Assembly (NCBI RefSeq): GCF_003634105.1
Contig: NZ_RBIQ01000008.1
Location: 1 to 64,000, forward strand
Reading direction: 5' to 3'
DNA length: 64,000 nt
Source: Maribacter vaceletii
GTDB taxonomy: Bacteria; Bacteroidota; Bacteroidia; Flavobacteriales; Flavobacteriaceae
Within the stretch, counting starts at the first letter, position 1. Each line of letters begins with the position of its first letter. Of this stretch, positions 9,515 through 18,089 are shown in pieces. Under the pieces are notes generated by a model. That model saw only the letters and a list, made by a program, of their open reading frames with translations. It did not search any database and was not told the DNA's origin. Position numbers and translations under genes: made by a program.

Positions 9515-10833
9515 TTTTTTATGAAAGCTCAAGGTAAATCGTATTTGTTACTATGTATCTTTCTATCAGAATGAATAAAAAAAGATTTCCTTAATAATGT
9601 TGGTGGGTTTAACGAAAAAAAATCAAAAAACAATATAGTTGACTTAGAAATAGATTAAAAACTCTTGCAAGAAGTACTGCGCCGGTAGTTTTTTAGATAC
9701 ACTTATGGGTGGATTATCAACTGTAAAACGTAGAGGAGGACAATAATCAAAATCTCTGTGGTTATAAGACAAAAAAGGTATGCAGTTTGTAATGCGTGCT
9801 TAAAATAGAGTATAGTAAAATTCTTGCAAGCACAGGGTTTTCAATAAGCTTATATTGGCGATGTTTTAGATGATACTACTGTAAATGTTGATTTAACGTT
9901 GGATTATAAATGAACAATGATAATACCGATACAGAGAATAGTGTTTCAATATTTAGTGTTTAAATAGAAGAATGATAGTGACATGAACTTTGATTGTATT
10001 TCTTTTATGAATAGAAAGTATATGTTATTGTTTTAATCTTTCATGCAATTACTTTATGATAGTGAGTGTATTTTTTTATTATTTTTTTCAATGTTAATAA
10101 TAACCATATTTTTTTTAATTTTAATATTCTTTCTGGATTTAACATTTGATCAAGAATAAATTTGAAGTAATTTTTCACAAATTATTGAAGTTATCTTAAA
10201 TCTAATTAATTTATAATAACTGTATGAGTCGATGTTTAATTTATAAAATTTAGCGTATTTTATTGTCTATTATGTGTATATATATGTCATTTTTTATATA
10301 AATAATAATTTTTCAAAAAAATTATTTATTTTTAATTTGTTTTTTATATCTTTCGGCAGCATTATATTTGTAGGAATTTTACGACAATTAATTATGTAAA
10401 ATCCATCAATTTTTTTATTAAATTTTCAATTATAGAATACCATCCCCCAGAATTTTTTTTAGAGTAATAATGATAATTTTATTGCACAAACTATACATAT
10501 AATACTATATAGAATTACATGCTAAATTTTGCTTGCGTATTATATTTTGGAAGTTTTTTAGAGAAAATTATATGCAAAACAGATAGATATAGAATCTAGA
10601 AGACTCAATTTTAACGGATAAATATAAACACATATACAAAGAGTTAGTTTTTAATATTGTTTTTTAAAATTTCTTGATGCCTATTAGTTAGCACTTTTAT
10701 GCCTAGAAATCTTTAAAAGAGTTATGATACTATTTGTATAATTTTTTAATAGTATTCAAAAAATTTTTATAATACTATTTGCTTTCTAACAAAGGGAGTA
10801 AAGGTAAGAGCTTTAAATTTAAAATATATTAGG
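9515..10833. other. 1.3-kb region without intact genes
   Basis: No frame on either strand looks like a complete gene. The first 450 bp (to about 9963) is less AT-rich and carries broken coding-like stretches. The rest is extremely AT-rich, with long A and T runs and no convincing RNA gene. The last 100 bp should hold the promoter of the histidine kinase at 10834. Confidence 0.6.
9764..9963 (+). pseudogene. Coding relic with stops and a frameshift
   Basis: One frame reads RQKRYAVCNACLK-stop, then FLQAQGFQ-stop, then AYIGDVLDDTTVNVDLTLDY. After a +1 shift near 9911 it continues NNDNTDTENSVSIFSV-stop. Amino-acid composition is protein-like despite the stops. A short open stretch just before it (9674-9751) ends in LMGGLSTVKRRGGQ. 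I do not recognise the family. It could be the tail of a decayed gene, or chance. Confidence 0.3.
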
Positions 10834-12336
10834 GTGATTAAAATAAGAACAAAATTACTACTCGGGTTTGGAATGTTAATTTTTATTCTTATTCTACATA
10901 CAATATTGGGGCAATTAACTATTAATAAAACAACGGAAAGTTACAATATATTAACAAAAAAAACGGCTCCTGATGTCGTAAAACTTCTTTGTGATTTTAG
11001 AATGGAAAGTAGAGAGCTTTTTTTACTTGTTTCTAACAGGGTAGTGGATAAGAAAAATAGGGAAAATTTAAATCGGATAAGGCAAATTACGGATGTTAAT
11101 TTACCTTATTATATTTCAAATTTAACTTTATTAAAACAATCTTTAATCGTATCAGACTCTAGAAATATAATTATAGATTCTATTGTTAAAAATTCTTCAA
11201 AATATATAGAATTAGTAAAAGAATTAAATACAGTATTACTAACCCCAAAGGATTATAATGATACTGTAAAAATGGAGAAGATAAATGATATAAAAAACAC
11301 CAAAATATTAATGTATTCCACTGAAATTGATAATAGATTATCCTTTTTGCAAATAGAATTTAATAAAGAATTTAGAAATAGTTTTAATAATTTGTCTGGT
11401 GTGTTAAAAAATAATTCTCGTTTTATTTTATGGGCTAATTTATTGTTTATATGCTTAGGTCTTATAATAACATATAAGAATATTAGGGATATAATTAAGC
11501 CAATTAAAGAATTACTTAGTAGTGTTAAAAAAATAAAAGATGGTGATTATAATAATAAAATTTCTTTAAATAAAATTTATGAATTTTCAACTCTAGGAAA
11601 CTCTTTTAATAATATGTCTAACATATTACAAAAAAAATTCAATGAAGTAGAATTAAAAAATCAAGAATTAGAACAATTTGTTTATATAGCTTCACATGAT
11701 TTACAAGAACCTTTAAGAACAGTAAATAGCTTTTCAGATATGTTAATAAAAGGATATAGTGCCAAGTTAGATACTACTGCAATGACTTATATACAATTTA
11801 TTTCTCAAGCTTCTACTCGTATGAGTTTATTAGTTAGAAACTTATTAGACTATAGTTGTTTAGGGAAAAATAGAGAATTAACATTGGTAAATTGTAATGA
11901 AATGCTCAAATCTCTAGAAATAGATCTTTCTGTATTAATAAATAACAATAATGCTAAAATTAACGCAGAAAATTTACCAGAAATACTTGCCTATAAAACG
12001 GAATTAAGATTACTTTTTCAAAACCTTATTAATAATGCAATTAAATTTCATAAACCAGGCATACCTCCAATTGTAAAAATTAAGGCAAAAGAGCATATTC
12101 ATTTTTGGGAATTTATTATTTCGGATAATGGAATTGGGATTCCTAAAGATAAAAAAGACAAAATATTTGGAATGTTTCAAAAACTCAATGATAAATCGCA
12201 ATTTGAAGGCACTGGGATAGGCTTAGCGCATTGTGCTAAAATTATTGAAATGCACAAAGGAACTATTAAAGTAGATTCTGAGTTAAATAATGGAAGTACT
12301 TTTAGTATTACAATAGCTAAAAACTTAAAAAAATAA
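10834..12336 (+). CDS. Membrane sensor histidine kinase (copy 1)
   Basis: 500 residues, GTG start chosen because the paralogue at 14504 begins at the same point (x-K-I-x-T-K-L-L). Order: membrane helix 1 (about 8-28), a helical extracytoplasmic sensor (30-195), helix 2 (about 197-213), HAMP (214-265), and a dimerisation helix with the H-box FVYIASHDLQEPLR (H288). The ATPase domain follows, with N-box NLINNAIKF, DNGIGI (D431) and GTGIGLA (459). No receiver domain is attached. It is the first gene of a signalling cluster with a barrel-like protein, a periplasmic-binding lipoprotein and a second kinase of the same type. The ligand is unknown. Confidence 0.9.
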   Translation: MIKIRTKLLLGFGMLIFILILHTILGQLTINKTTESYNILTKKTAPDVVKLLCDFRMESRELFLLVSNRVVDKKNRENLNRIRQITDVNLPYYISNLTLLKQSLIVSDSRNIIIDSIVKNSSKYIELVKELNTVLLTPKDYNDTVKMEKINDIKNTKILMYSTEIDNRLSFLQIEFNKEFRNSFNNLSGVLKNNSRFILWANLLFICLGLIITYKNIRDIIKPIKELLSSVKKIKDGDYNNKISLNKIYEFSTLGNSFNNMSNILQKKFNEVELKNQELEQFVYIASHDLQEPLRTVNSFSDMLIKGYSAKLDTTAMTYIQFISQASTRMSLLVRNLLDYSCLGKNRELTLVNCNEMLKSLEIDLSVLINNNNAKINAENLPEILAYKTELRLLFQNLINNAIKFHKPGIPPIVKIKAKEHIHFWEFIISDNGIGIPKDKKDKIFGMFQKLNDKSQFEGTGIGLAHCAKIIEMHKGTIKVDSELNNGSTFSITIAKNLKK

Positions 12337-12576
12337 TTTTATTGTTTATATTTTTTCTAATAAACACTCATTTTATATTATTAGTTTATAAACTAAAAAA
12401 TTATAGATTTTAATTTTAGAAAGTTTTTTCTTACAAAATATGCAATATTTAACTTTAAATAAAGTTATTGTATAAAGTTAAAGATAGTACTATTAAAGTA
12501 TTCTTTAGTTTAATATTTAAGACTCATTCATGCTTTATTTACTAGTCTGTTAACCCAGAAAAGCCAATTAAAAATA

Positions 12577-13299
12577 GTGAAACTCCCTAACTTTATATAC
12601 TTAATTACAATACTTGGTATTTGCAATTTTTGGCAAATATATAGTCAAGATAAAATACCTAAAGTGTCTGGTTTTATAGATTTTAATGGGTATTATGACA
12701 CTAGAGAATTTAGTGTTTTAACTTATAATATATTAGCAAATTTGCCAAACAGGTTTCAGTATTTTTCTTTAACAAATTATGAAAGCTCTAAGTACTCATC
12801 TGACTTTTCTAAAAATTATGCAGAACATAATTTACGTTGGGGAGTTGGAGATAAAATTCCACTTGATTTAACCTTACAATATGTATTACGAAACGGGGAA
12901 AATAATGATGATATACGTTTAGGGTTTCGATGGAAACTTAACCAAACAAAAGGAATAAAAAAAATTATAAGTAAGCTTAACATGTCCTATTCTATAAATC
13001 CTATGTTGGTACAATTTAGAAAAAACCAAGAAACAAAATATGTAACGCAGATAGAGCATGTGTATTCTTTTTTAATAGCGCCAAAAACATTTGGGAAACG
13101 GCTTTACCTTGGTGGTTTTGCGGATCAAAATATTGTATATAATACTGGAGGAGTTTCTTTTAAGTGGGTTTCGGAACACCAACTGGGTTTTAGAGTATTA
13201 GACAAGTTATATGCAGTTCTAGAATACAGAATAAACGATTACTATGTTACAGAAAATTATGGTTTGGGATATGGTTTAGAGTACAAAATTTCATTTTAA
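12577..13299 (+). CDS. Secreted, probably outer-membrane beta-barrel-like protein
   Basis: 240 residues from a GTG start. The signal peptide (LITILGICNFWQIYSQ) ends in SQD, as in many flavobacterial exports. The mature part alternates polar and hydrophobic residues (HNLRWGVGDK, LTLQYVLRNG, DIRLGFRWKL, YLGGFADQNI) and ends in a terminal phenylalanine (GLEYKISF), both usual for small outer-membrane barrels. No family recognised. It lies 240 bp after kinase copy 1 and 27 bp before the binding-protein gene, so it probably belongs to the same sensory unit. Confidence 0.65.
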   Translation: MKLPNFIYLITILGICNFWQIYSQDKIPKVSGFIDFNGYYDTREFSVLTYNILANLPNRFQYFSLTNYESSKYSSDFSKNYAEHNLRWGVGDKIPLDLTLQYVLRNGENNDDIRLGFRWKLNQTKGIKKIISKLNMSYSINPMLVQFRKNQETKYVTQIEHVYSFLIAPKTFGKRLYLGGFADQNIVYNTGGVSFKWVSEHQLGFRVLDKLYAVLEYRINDYYVTENYGLGYGLEYKISF

Positions 13300-13326
13300 T
13301 AATAACTAATAATACAATTAAGGACC

Positions 13327-14493
13327 ATGCTTTTTAAAAAAATATTTAATATCAATCTTACAAAAACTGTACTTAGGTTATGTTTGTTATTTATTTGTCT
13401 ATCTATATGTAGCGCATGTCAATCGGATGTTAAAGTTATTAATATAGGGTATATAGGACCTTTAACTAAAAGAGCCACAGATTTAGGTATTGGTCCTGCA
13501 AATGCTTTAAAAATTGCAGTTGAAGAATATAATAGAAATAAAAAACCTGAAGAACCAGTAGTTAATTTGTTTATAGAAGATGATCAATGGGAAAAAGACA
13601 ACGCAATAATTACTTATGAAAAATTAAGAAGAGAGCAGGATATAAATATTATTTTTATTAGTAATAGTGAAGGTACAATTGCTATAAGTGATAAAGCACT
13701 AGAAGACGGAGTTATTTTGGTAAACCCTTTAAATAATGATGCTTTACTTTCAAAGCTTAATTCTAATACTTTTAAAATAGCTAAATCTACAGAACAAGCA
13801 AATTCTTTAATAGCAATAAGAATAATAGAGTTGGGTTTAAAAAAAGTTGCTATTATGAATTACCCAAACGATTTTATGACCATAGCTAGTACTAGTTGTA
13901 AAAAACTATTAGATAAAAATGGAATAAAAAACAAAATTGTTACCATAAATAAAGAAGCTACTGACTTTGAAAAGGAATTAAAAAGTTTTAAAAAAGAAGG
14001 TTATGATGCTTATGTGTTTTTTGGTTATAAAAATTTTGGTTTTGCAATGAAACAAGCCAGAGAATTAGGTATTACAGCCCCCTTTTTTGGATCTACAGTA
14101 TTATTAGATCCTGCCTATTATGAAAATTCTCAAGGTACTATTGTAGGAACAGAGTGTACTTTTTTTACACCTGCTGATGGTAATTGGGTATTGGCAAATG
14201 AATTTTTAGATACATACAAATTAACTTACGGAGAAAAACCATTTTCGGTTTGGCCACCCCTGCAAGCATATGATGCAATGAATTTGGTGTTAAATGAAGT
14301 AAAAACAATTAATGATACTAAAAATAGCGATCAATATTTTGATGAATGGTTAAGACAACGCCTTAATAATGTAAAATTTTTTCAAGGTACCTGCGGTAAT
14401 ATATCAATAGGAAAAAATGGTGCTTCTAAAGGTATTTATTTTTCCTTATATAACTATGAGAGTAAAGGGAGTCTTATAAAAGTAAAACGATAA
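13327..14493 (+). CDS. Periplasmic-binding-protein-like lipoprotein (branched-chain amino acid type)
   Basis: 388 residues with lipobox ICSAC (lipidated C31). The mature part begins with INIGYIGPLTKRATDLG and continues with the two-lobed type-1 binding-protein pattern (ALKIAVEEYNR; GTIAISDKALEDGVILVNP; KKVAIMNYPNDF; YDAYVFFGYKNFG). This matches ABC-type Leu/Ile/Val or amide-binding proteins. No permease or ATPase genes are adjacent. It lies between two paralogous membrane kinases (10 bp before the second), so a sensing role is more likely than transport. That role is inference. Confidence 0.85.
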   Translation: MLFKKIFNINLTKTVLRLCLLFICLSICSACQSDVKVINIGYIGPLTKRATDLGIGPANALKIAVEEYNRNKKPEEPVVNLFIEDDQWEKDNAIITYEKLRREQDINIIFISNSEGTIAISDKALEDGVILVNPLNNDALLSKLNSNTFKIAKSTEQANSLIAIRIIELGLKKVAIMNYPNDFMTIASTSCKKLLDKNGIKNKIVTINKEATDFEKELKSFKKEGYDAYVFFGYKNFGFAMKQARELGITAPFFGSTVLLDPAYYENSQGTIVGTECTFFTPADGNWVLANEFLDTYKLTYGEKPFSVWPPLQAYDAMNLVLNEVKTINDTKNSDQYFDEWLRQRLNNVKFFQGTCGNISIGKNGASKGIYFSLYNYESKGSLIKVKR

Positions 14494-14503
14494 ATATACT
14501 GTT

Positions 14504-16009
14504 TTGACTAAAATAGGAACTAAATTACTTTTTGGATTTGGAATGTTTATATGCATTCTAATTATACATACAGTTTTGGGAAATTTAACTACTAAACAAG
14601 CAACAAAAAGTCATAACTCCTTAACAAGAAAGATAGCTCCAGCTGTTAAAATTCTTAATGAATTTAGAATGGAAAATAAAGAGCTTTTTTTACTTGTAGA
14701 AAATAAAGTTTATAATTATAAAAATACAAAAGCATCAAATCGGGTGCAACAAATTATTGAGGTAGATTTGCCCTATTATATTTTAAATCTAGAAAAATTA
14801 AAAGGGTCTATAGAAACTTCTGATCCTAGAAATAGTAGTATAGACTCTGTTATTAAATATTCTAATAAATCTATTGGTTTAATAAAAAAAGTAAACTCTT
14901 TATTAGTAACTCCCAAGGATTATGAGGACACAGCTAAAATGGGAATGATTACAAATATGCAAAATAATCAACTTTCTGTTTTTTCTTCTGAAATTGATAA
15001 TAGATTGTCCTTTTTACAAATAGAATATAATAAAGAATTAGAAAATAATTTTTCCGAATTATCTAAAACATTAAAAAATAATTCGCAATTTTTTTTATGG
15101 ACAAGTATATTATTTATTTGTTTTGGTTTAATAATAACTTATAAGAACACTTTAGCAATAGTAAAGCCAATTAAGTTATTATTAAATAATATTAAAGATA
15201 TTGAAAGCGGCAATTATGAAAATAGAGTAGCGGTTAAAGGAATTGATGAACTATCCATGTTGGGAAATGCTTTTAATAAAATGTCAGATTCTCTGCAAGC
15301 CAGTTTTGACCAGATAAAATCAAAAAACAAAGAACTAGAACAATTTGTATATATAGCCTCTCATGATTTACAAGAACCTTTAAGAACAATAACTAGTTTC
15401 ACAGAATTATTTGTTAAAGGTTATAGCTCTAAATTAGATGAACATGCTATAACTTATATAAAATTTATATCCCAGGCATCTACAAGAATGAGTCTGCTGG
15501 TAAGAGGCTTACTAGATTATAGTTGTATAGGAGGCAACAAGGAGCTTACTTTGGTTAATTGCAATGATTTGTTTAAAGATTTAAAAACGGACCTTTCTCA
15601 TTTAATATTAGACACTAATGCAAAAATAGATGTAGAAAATTTACCAGAAATACGTGCATATAAAACAGAGATAAGATTACTTTTTCAAAACATTGTTAAC
15701 AATGCGATAAAGTTTCGTAGGCCAAATATATCTCCAATTATAAAAGTAAAAGTAAAAGAGCATAGTAATTTTTGGAAATTTATGATTTCGGATAATGGTA
15801 TTGGTATTAAAGAAAATAAAATTGATACTATTTTTAAGATGTTCCATAGACTCAATGATCAATCTGATTTTGAAGGAACAGGAATAGGTCTTGCTCACTG
15901 TTCTAAGGTTATAGAATTGCATAAAGGTACAATTAGTGTAGATTCTAAATTAAATCAAGGAAGTACTTTTACAATTACTATTTCTAAAAACTTACGACAA
16001 ACTACTTAA
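14504..16009 (+). CDS. Membrane sensor histidine kinase (copy 2)
   Basis: 501 residues, TTG start 10 bp after the binding-protein gene. Same layout as the kinase at 10834: helix 1 (8-28), helical sensor domain, helix 2 (about 197-213), HAMP, and H-box FVYIASHDLQEPLR (H287). The ATPase motifs are NIVNNAIKF, DNGIGI and GTGIGLA. The two kinases match along their whole length including the sensor region (for example TPKDY and SEIDNRLSFLQIE in both), so this is a tandem duplication around the barrel and binding-protein genes. No receiver domain, so it needs a separate partner; an Hpt and a LytTR gene follow. Confidence 0.92.
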   Translation: MTKIGTKLLFGFGMFICILIIHTVLGNLTTKQATKSHNSLTRKIAPAVKILNEFRMENKELFLLVENKVYNYKNTKASNRVQQIIEVDLPYYILNLEKLKGSIETSDPRNSSIDSVIKYSNKSIGLIKKVNSLLVTPKDYEDTAKMGMITNMQNNQLSVFSSEIDNRLSFLQIEYNKELENNFSELSKTLKNNSQFFLWTSILFICFGLIITYKNTLAIVKPIKLLLNNIKDIESGNYENRVAVKGIDELSMLGNAFNKMSDSLQASFDQIKSKNKELEQFVYIASHDLQEPLRTITSFTELFVKGYSSKLDEHAITYIKFISQASTRMSLLVRGLLDYSCIGGNKELTLVNCNDLFKDLKTDLSHLILDTNAKIDVENLPEIRAYKTEIRLLFQNIVNNAIKFRRPNISPIIKVKVKEHSNFWKFMISDNGIGIKENKIDTIFKMFHRLNDQSDFEGTGIGLAHCSKVIELHKGTISVDSKLNQGSTFTITISKNLRQTT

Positions 16010-16277
16010 TAGAAATGACTCTCATATTTGTAGACCAATTATATAGCTTTATTAATTTTTCACATCGTTTATTTATAGGTTCACAACATATAGTTCTAGA
16101 AATATAATAGATTTAAATATTTTATGTTGTAGTATTATAAAATATTTTAGTAAGATTTTTACTACTTTTTTATTTAGTGATATCACTATAGTAAATCTAA
16201 GCCTAAGTGTAATGTGCTACTATTAATTCTTCATCAATATATAGAATTATAGGAATAATAAGTTAATATGTAAGATT

Positions 16278-16598
16278 ATGAAAGAAACTCCAAATCTTAG
16301 TTACATCACCAAGCTGTCAAATGGAAATAAAGTTTTTGAAAAAAATCTTTTAGCTATAATAAAAAAGGAACTTCCACTGGAAATAGGTGCTTATGAATCC
16401 TTTGTTAACGAAGGGGATTTTGAAGAAACGGCAGAATATGTTCACAAGATAAACCATAAGTTTAAAATTCTAGGACTAGATAAAGGGCATAAAATTGCTG
16501 AAGCTTATAGACTAAATTTATTAGAAAAAAACTTTCTTTTAAAATTAGATTTTGAGAAAATATTAGCAATATTATTACTTTATATAAAGACAGTGTAG
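16278..16598 (+). CDS. Hpt domain phosphotransfer protein
   Basis: 106 residues of a helical bundle. The motif EYVHKINHKFKILGL fits the Hpt pattern (A-H-x-L-K-x-x-x-x-x-L-G), with H56 as the likely phosphorylated residue. The stop is 1 bp before the LytTR gene start, so the two are translationally linked. It may relay phosphate from the upstream kinases. The adjacent regulator lacks the normal acceptor Asp, so the receiver at 18489 may be the actual target. Recognition rests on this motif, the size and the neighbours. Confidence 0.75.
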   Translation: MKETPNLSYITKLSNGNKVFEKNLLAIIKKELPLEIGAYESFVNEGDFEETAEYVHKINHKFKILGLDKGHKIAEAYRLNLLEKNFLLKLDFEKILAILLLYIKTV

Positions 16599-16599
16599 T

Positions 16600-17307
16600 A
16601 TGAATTGTATTGTTATTGATGATGAAGAAACATCTAGAGCTATAGTTTTATTTCTGGCAGAAAATAATCCAGAGATAAAAATTTTAGATAGTTTTCATAA
16701 TGCTACTAGTGCTATTAAATATCTTAATGATAATTCTGTAGACCTCATTTTTCTCAATATTCATATGCCAATGTTTACAGGTTTTGATTTTATTAAAACT
16801 ATTAAGAACCCACCCAAAATAATATTAACCTCATTAGACAAAGCTTTTGCATTAGATGCTTTTGAGTATAAGTGTATAATAGATTATTTGGTTAAACCCA
16901 TTACACAAGAACGTTTTGATAAAAGTGTAGAAAAAGCTTTATCTGTACATAGAGAGGACGTAGTTGTAAATGATAACCAAATACCCGATGAATCTATAGA
17001 TGATCTTTATGTAAGCATAGACAGGAGACTTGTTAAAATTGATATTCCAACTATATATTTAATTGAGGCTAAAGGAGACTATATTATGTTAAAAACCTCA
17101 AATAAAAATTATATGGTACATTCTACTTTAAAAAAAATAGAGGACAAGCTACCAAATGATTTTTTTTTAAGAGTGCATAGGTCTTATGTAATTAATACAA
17201 AGCGTATTATAGATATTGAAGATAGTAGTGTTTTAGTAGATAAAGATGTTGTTCCTGTAAGTCGTTCTTACAGAAAAGAACTCTTAGAACGTCTAAATCT
17301 TCTCTAA
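16600..17307 (+). CDS. LytTR-family response regulator with Asn at the phosphorylation site
   Basis: 235 residues: receiver domain (1-120) and LytTR DNA-binding domain (about 133-233, from YVSIDRRLVKIDI to RVHRSYVINTKRI). The acidic pair D7-D8 and the late lysine (LVKPI, K99) are present, but the expected acceptor Asp is N53 (DLIFLNIHMP). The codon reads AAT. Either the protein works without phosphorylation or is a constitutive form. It overlaps the Hpt gene functionally and ends just before a terminator. The tandem peptide leaders that follow carry paired LytTR-like boxes, making them its likely targets. Confidence 0.9.
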   Translation: MNCIVIDDEETSRAIVLFLAENNPEIKILDSFHNATSAIKYLNDNSVDLIFLNIHMPMFTGFDFIKTIKNPPKIILTSLDKAFALDAFEYKCIIDYLVKPITQERFDKSVEKALSVHREDVVVNDNQIPDESIDDLYVSIDRRLVKIDIPTIYLIEAKGDYIMLKTSNKNYMVHSTLKKIEDKLPNDFFLRVHRSYVINTKRIIDIEDSSVLVDKDVVPVSRSYRKELLERLNLL

Positions 17308-17330
17308 AGAACATAACATATAATGTTATA

Positions 17331-17368
17331 AACAATAATAGCCGAGAATTACCTCGGCTATTATTGTT
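17331..17368. terminator. Rho-independent terminator after LytTR gene
   Basis: AACAATAATAGCCGAG pairs with CTCGGCTATTATTGTT around AATTAC. It separates the Hpt-LytTR transcript from the small-peptide genes downstream. Confidence 0.85.
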
Positions 17369-17391
17369 TAAAGTAAATATTAAAACACTAC

Positions 17392-17530
17392 AATTTCGTA
17401 GGTTTATTCCCACTTATCTACATTAGAATGTCATTCACCGAAAAAGAATGACGTTCGGCGGGTGTTCTCCTTAATTTTACAGTATTAATAATCCCAAACC
17501 TTTTATTATGAAAAATTTAAAATTTATTAA
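17392..17530 (+). repeat. Leader repeat copy A (with start of peptide 1)
   Basis: About 138 bp that recur almost unchanged at 17590-17729. Identical blocks include GTAGGTTTATTCCCACTTAT, TCATTCACCGAAAAAGA, GTGTTCTCCTTAATTTTA and AATAATCCCAAACC. The repeat ends inside the first codons of the peptide gene at 17508. Confidence 0.9.
17431..17479 (+). promoter_or_regulatory. Putative LytTR boxes and promoter, copy A
   Basis: Box 1 TCATTCACC (17431) and box 2 ACGTTCGGC (17451) lie 20 bp apart in direct orientation, as LytTR sites do (about 9-bp repeats one to two helical turns apart). A TAATTTTA box (17472), close to the Bacteroidetes TAnnTTTG, starts 21 bp further on. The peptide ATG follows at 17508. 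Confidence 0.5.
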
Positions 17531-17591
17531 CTCAATAAGCACATTAATAACCACTTTATCTTTTATAACAATATCTATATTGACATTATAA
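17508..17591 (+). CDS. Tiny hydrophobic peptide 1 (27 residues)
   Basis: The ATG follows leader copy A. The product begins MKNLKFINSIST and continues with a hydrophobic stretch (LSFITISILTL) long enough to sit in a membrane. It shares the K/R-N-L-K...S...S-T-L pattern with the next peptide. No known family. The stop codon overlaps the start of leader copy B. Evidence for being a gene is the repeated architecture, not length; an alternative is that the leader RNA is the functional product. Confidence 0.5.
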   Translation: MKNLKFINSISTLITTLSFITISILTL

Positions 17592-17729
17592 TTTGTAGGT
17601 TTATTCCCACTTATCTATCTTAAAGTGTCATTCACCGAAAAAGATTAACGTTCCACGAGTGTTCTCCTTAATTTTAAAGTAATAATAATCCCAAACCTTT
17701 TTATTATGAGAAATTTAAAAATTAATAAT
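17590..17729 (+). repeat. Leader repeat copy B (with start of peptide 2)
   Basis: Second copy of the 17392-17530 unit, 198 bp downstream. Differences are scattered single bases, mostly around the loop between the two boxes (GAATGACGTTCGGCGGG against GATTAACGTTCCACGAG). It ends within the first codons of the gene at 17706. Confidence 0.9.
17628..17676 (+). promoter_or_regulatory. Putative LytTR boxes and promoter, copy B
   Basis: Box 1 TCATTCACC (17628) and box 2 ACGTTCCAC (17648) are again 20 bp apart, and TAATTTTA (17669) again starts 21 bp after box 2. Spacing is exactly as in copy A. The ATG follows at 17706. Confidence 0.5.
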
Positions 17730-17780
17730 TCAGTAGTATCCTTATTATCAACTTTATGTTTAGCTGCTTTTCTTTTTTAG
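17706..17780 (+). CDS. Tiny hydrophobic peptide 2 (24 residues)
   Basis: Follows leader copy B. The product begins MRNLKINNSVVS and ends in a short hydrophobic helix (LLSTLCLAAFLF). It is a diverged paralogue of peptide 1: same N-terminal pattern, different helix, and slightly shorter. The single Cys is not in a typical lipobox at a usable position. Function unknown. Confidence 0.5.
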   Translation: MRNLKINNSVVSLLSTLCLAAFLF

Positions 17781-17851
17781 GCTGCTACTAATCTAAGAAA
17801 ACTAAAAACAATATAATTTTAATTAATAGTAACCCTTTAAATCCCCTACTT

Positions 17852-18022
17852 ATGAAAAGAGTAACATTAGTAAAAGAAATATATAGTGAAGGTTTTAAGA
17901 ACTTAGGAAACCATTTTGTAAAAAGTTATTTTAAAGCATTTGCATGGTTTGGTTTTTCTATGTATGCCATTGTAGTATTTGCATTTGTATTTAGAGTATC
18001 TACTGGCTTTGAATTTTCTTAA
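17852..18022 (+). CDS. Small membrane peptide, twin copy 1 (56 residues)
   Basis: Product starts MKRVTLVKEIYSEGFKN, a basic amphipathic segment, then a membrane helix (about 31-50, AWFGFSMYAIVVFAFVFRV) and a short tail TGFEFS. It is identical in protein sequence to the ORF at 18090. The genes differ at five positions, all third-position synonymous changes, which strongly supports translation under selection. Preceded by a short conserved stretch (AACCCTTTAAATCCCCTACTT) also found before the twin. No family is known to me. Likely an inner-membrane peptide; a regulatory, toxin-like or kinase-modulating role is possible but unproven. Confidence 0.8.
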   Translation: MKRVTLVKEIYSEGFKNLGNHFVKSYFKAFAWFGFSMYAIVVFAFVFRVSTGFEFS

Positions 18023-18089
18023 ACCTAAAACAACTTTAATAAATAATTTATTACACTTTTAAATTTATAACCCTTAAATATACCTACTT

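Noticed and set aside
13327-14493. An ABC amino-acid importer operon around the binding lipoprotein.
   Set aside because: No permease or ATPase genes are next to it; both neighbours in order are a barrel-like gene and a sensor kinase.
17400-17700. CRISPR-like array, because of the spaced direct repeats.
   Set aside because: Only two copies of a ~138-bp unit, each followed by a short ORF; repeat length and number do not fit CRISPR.
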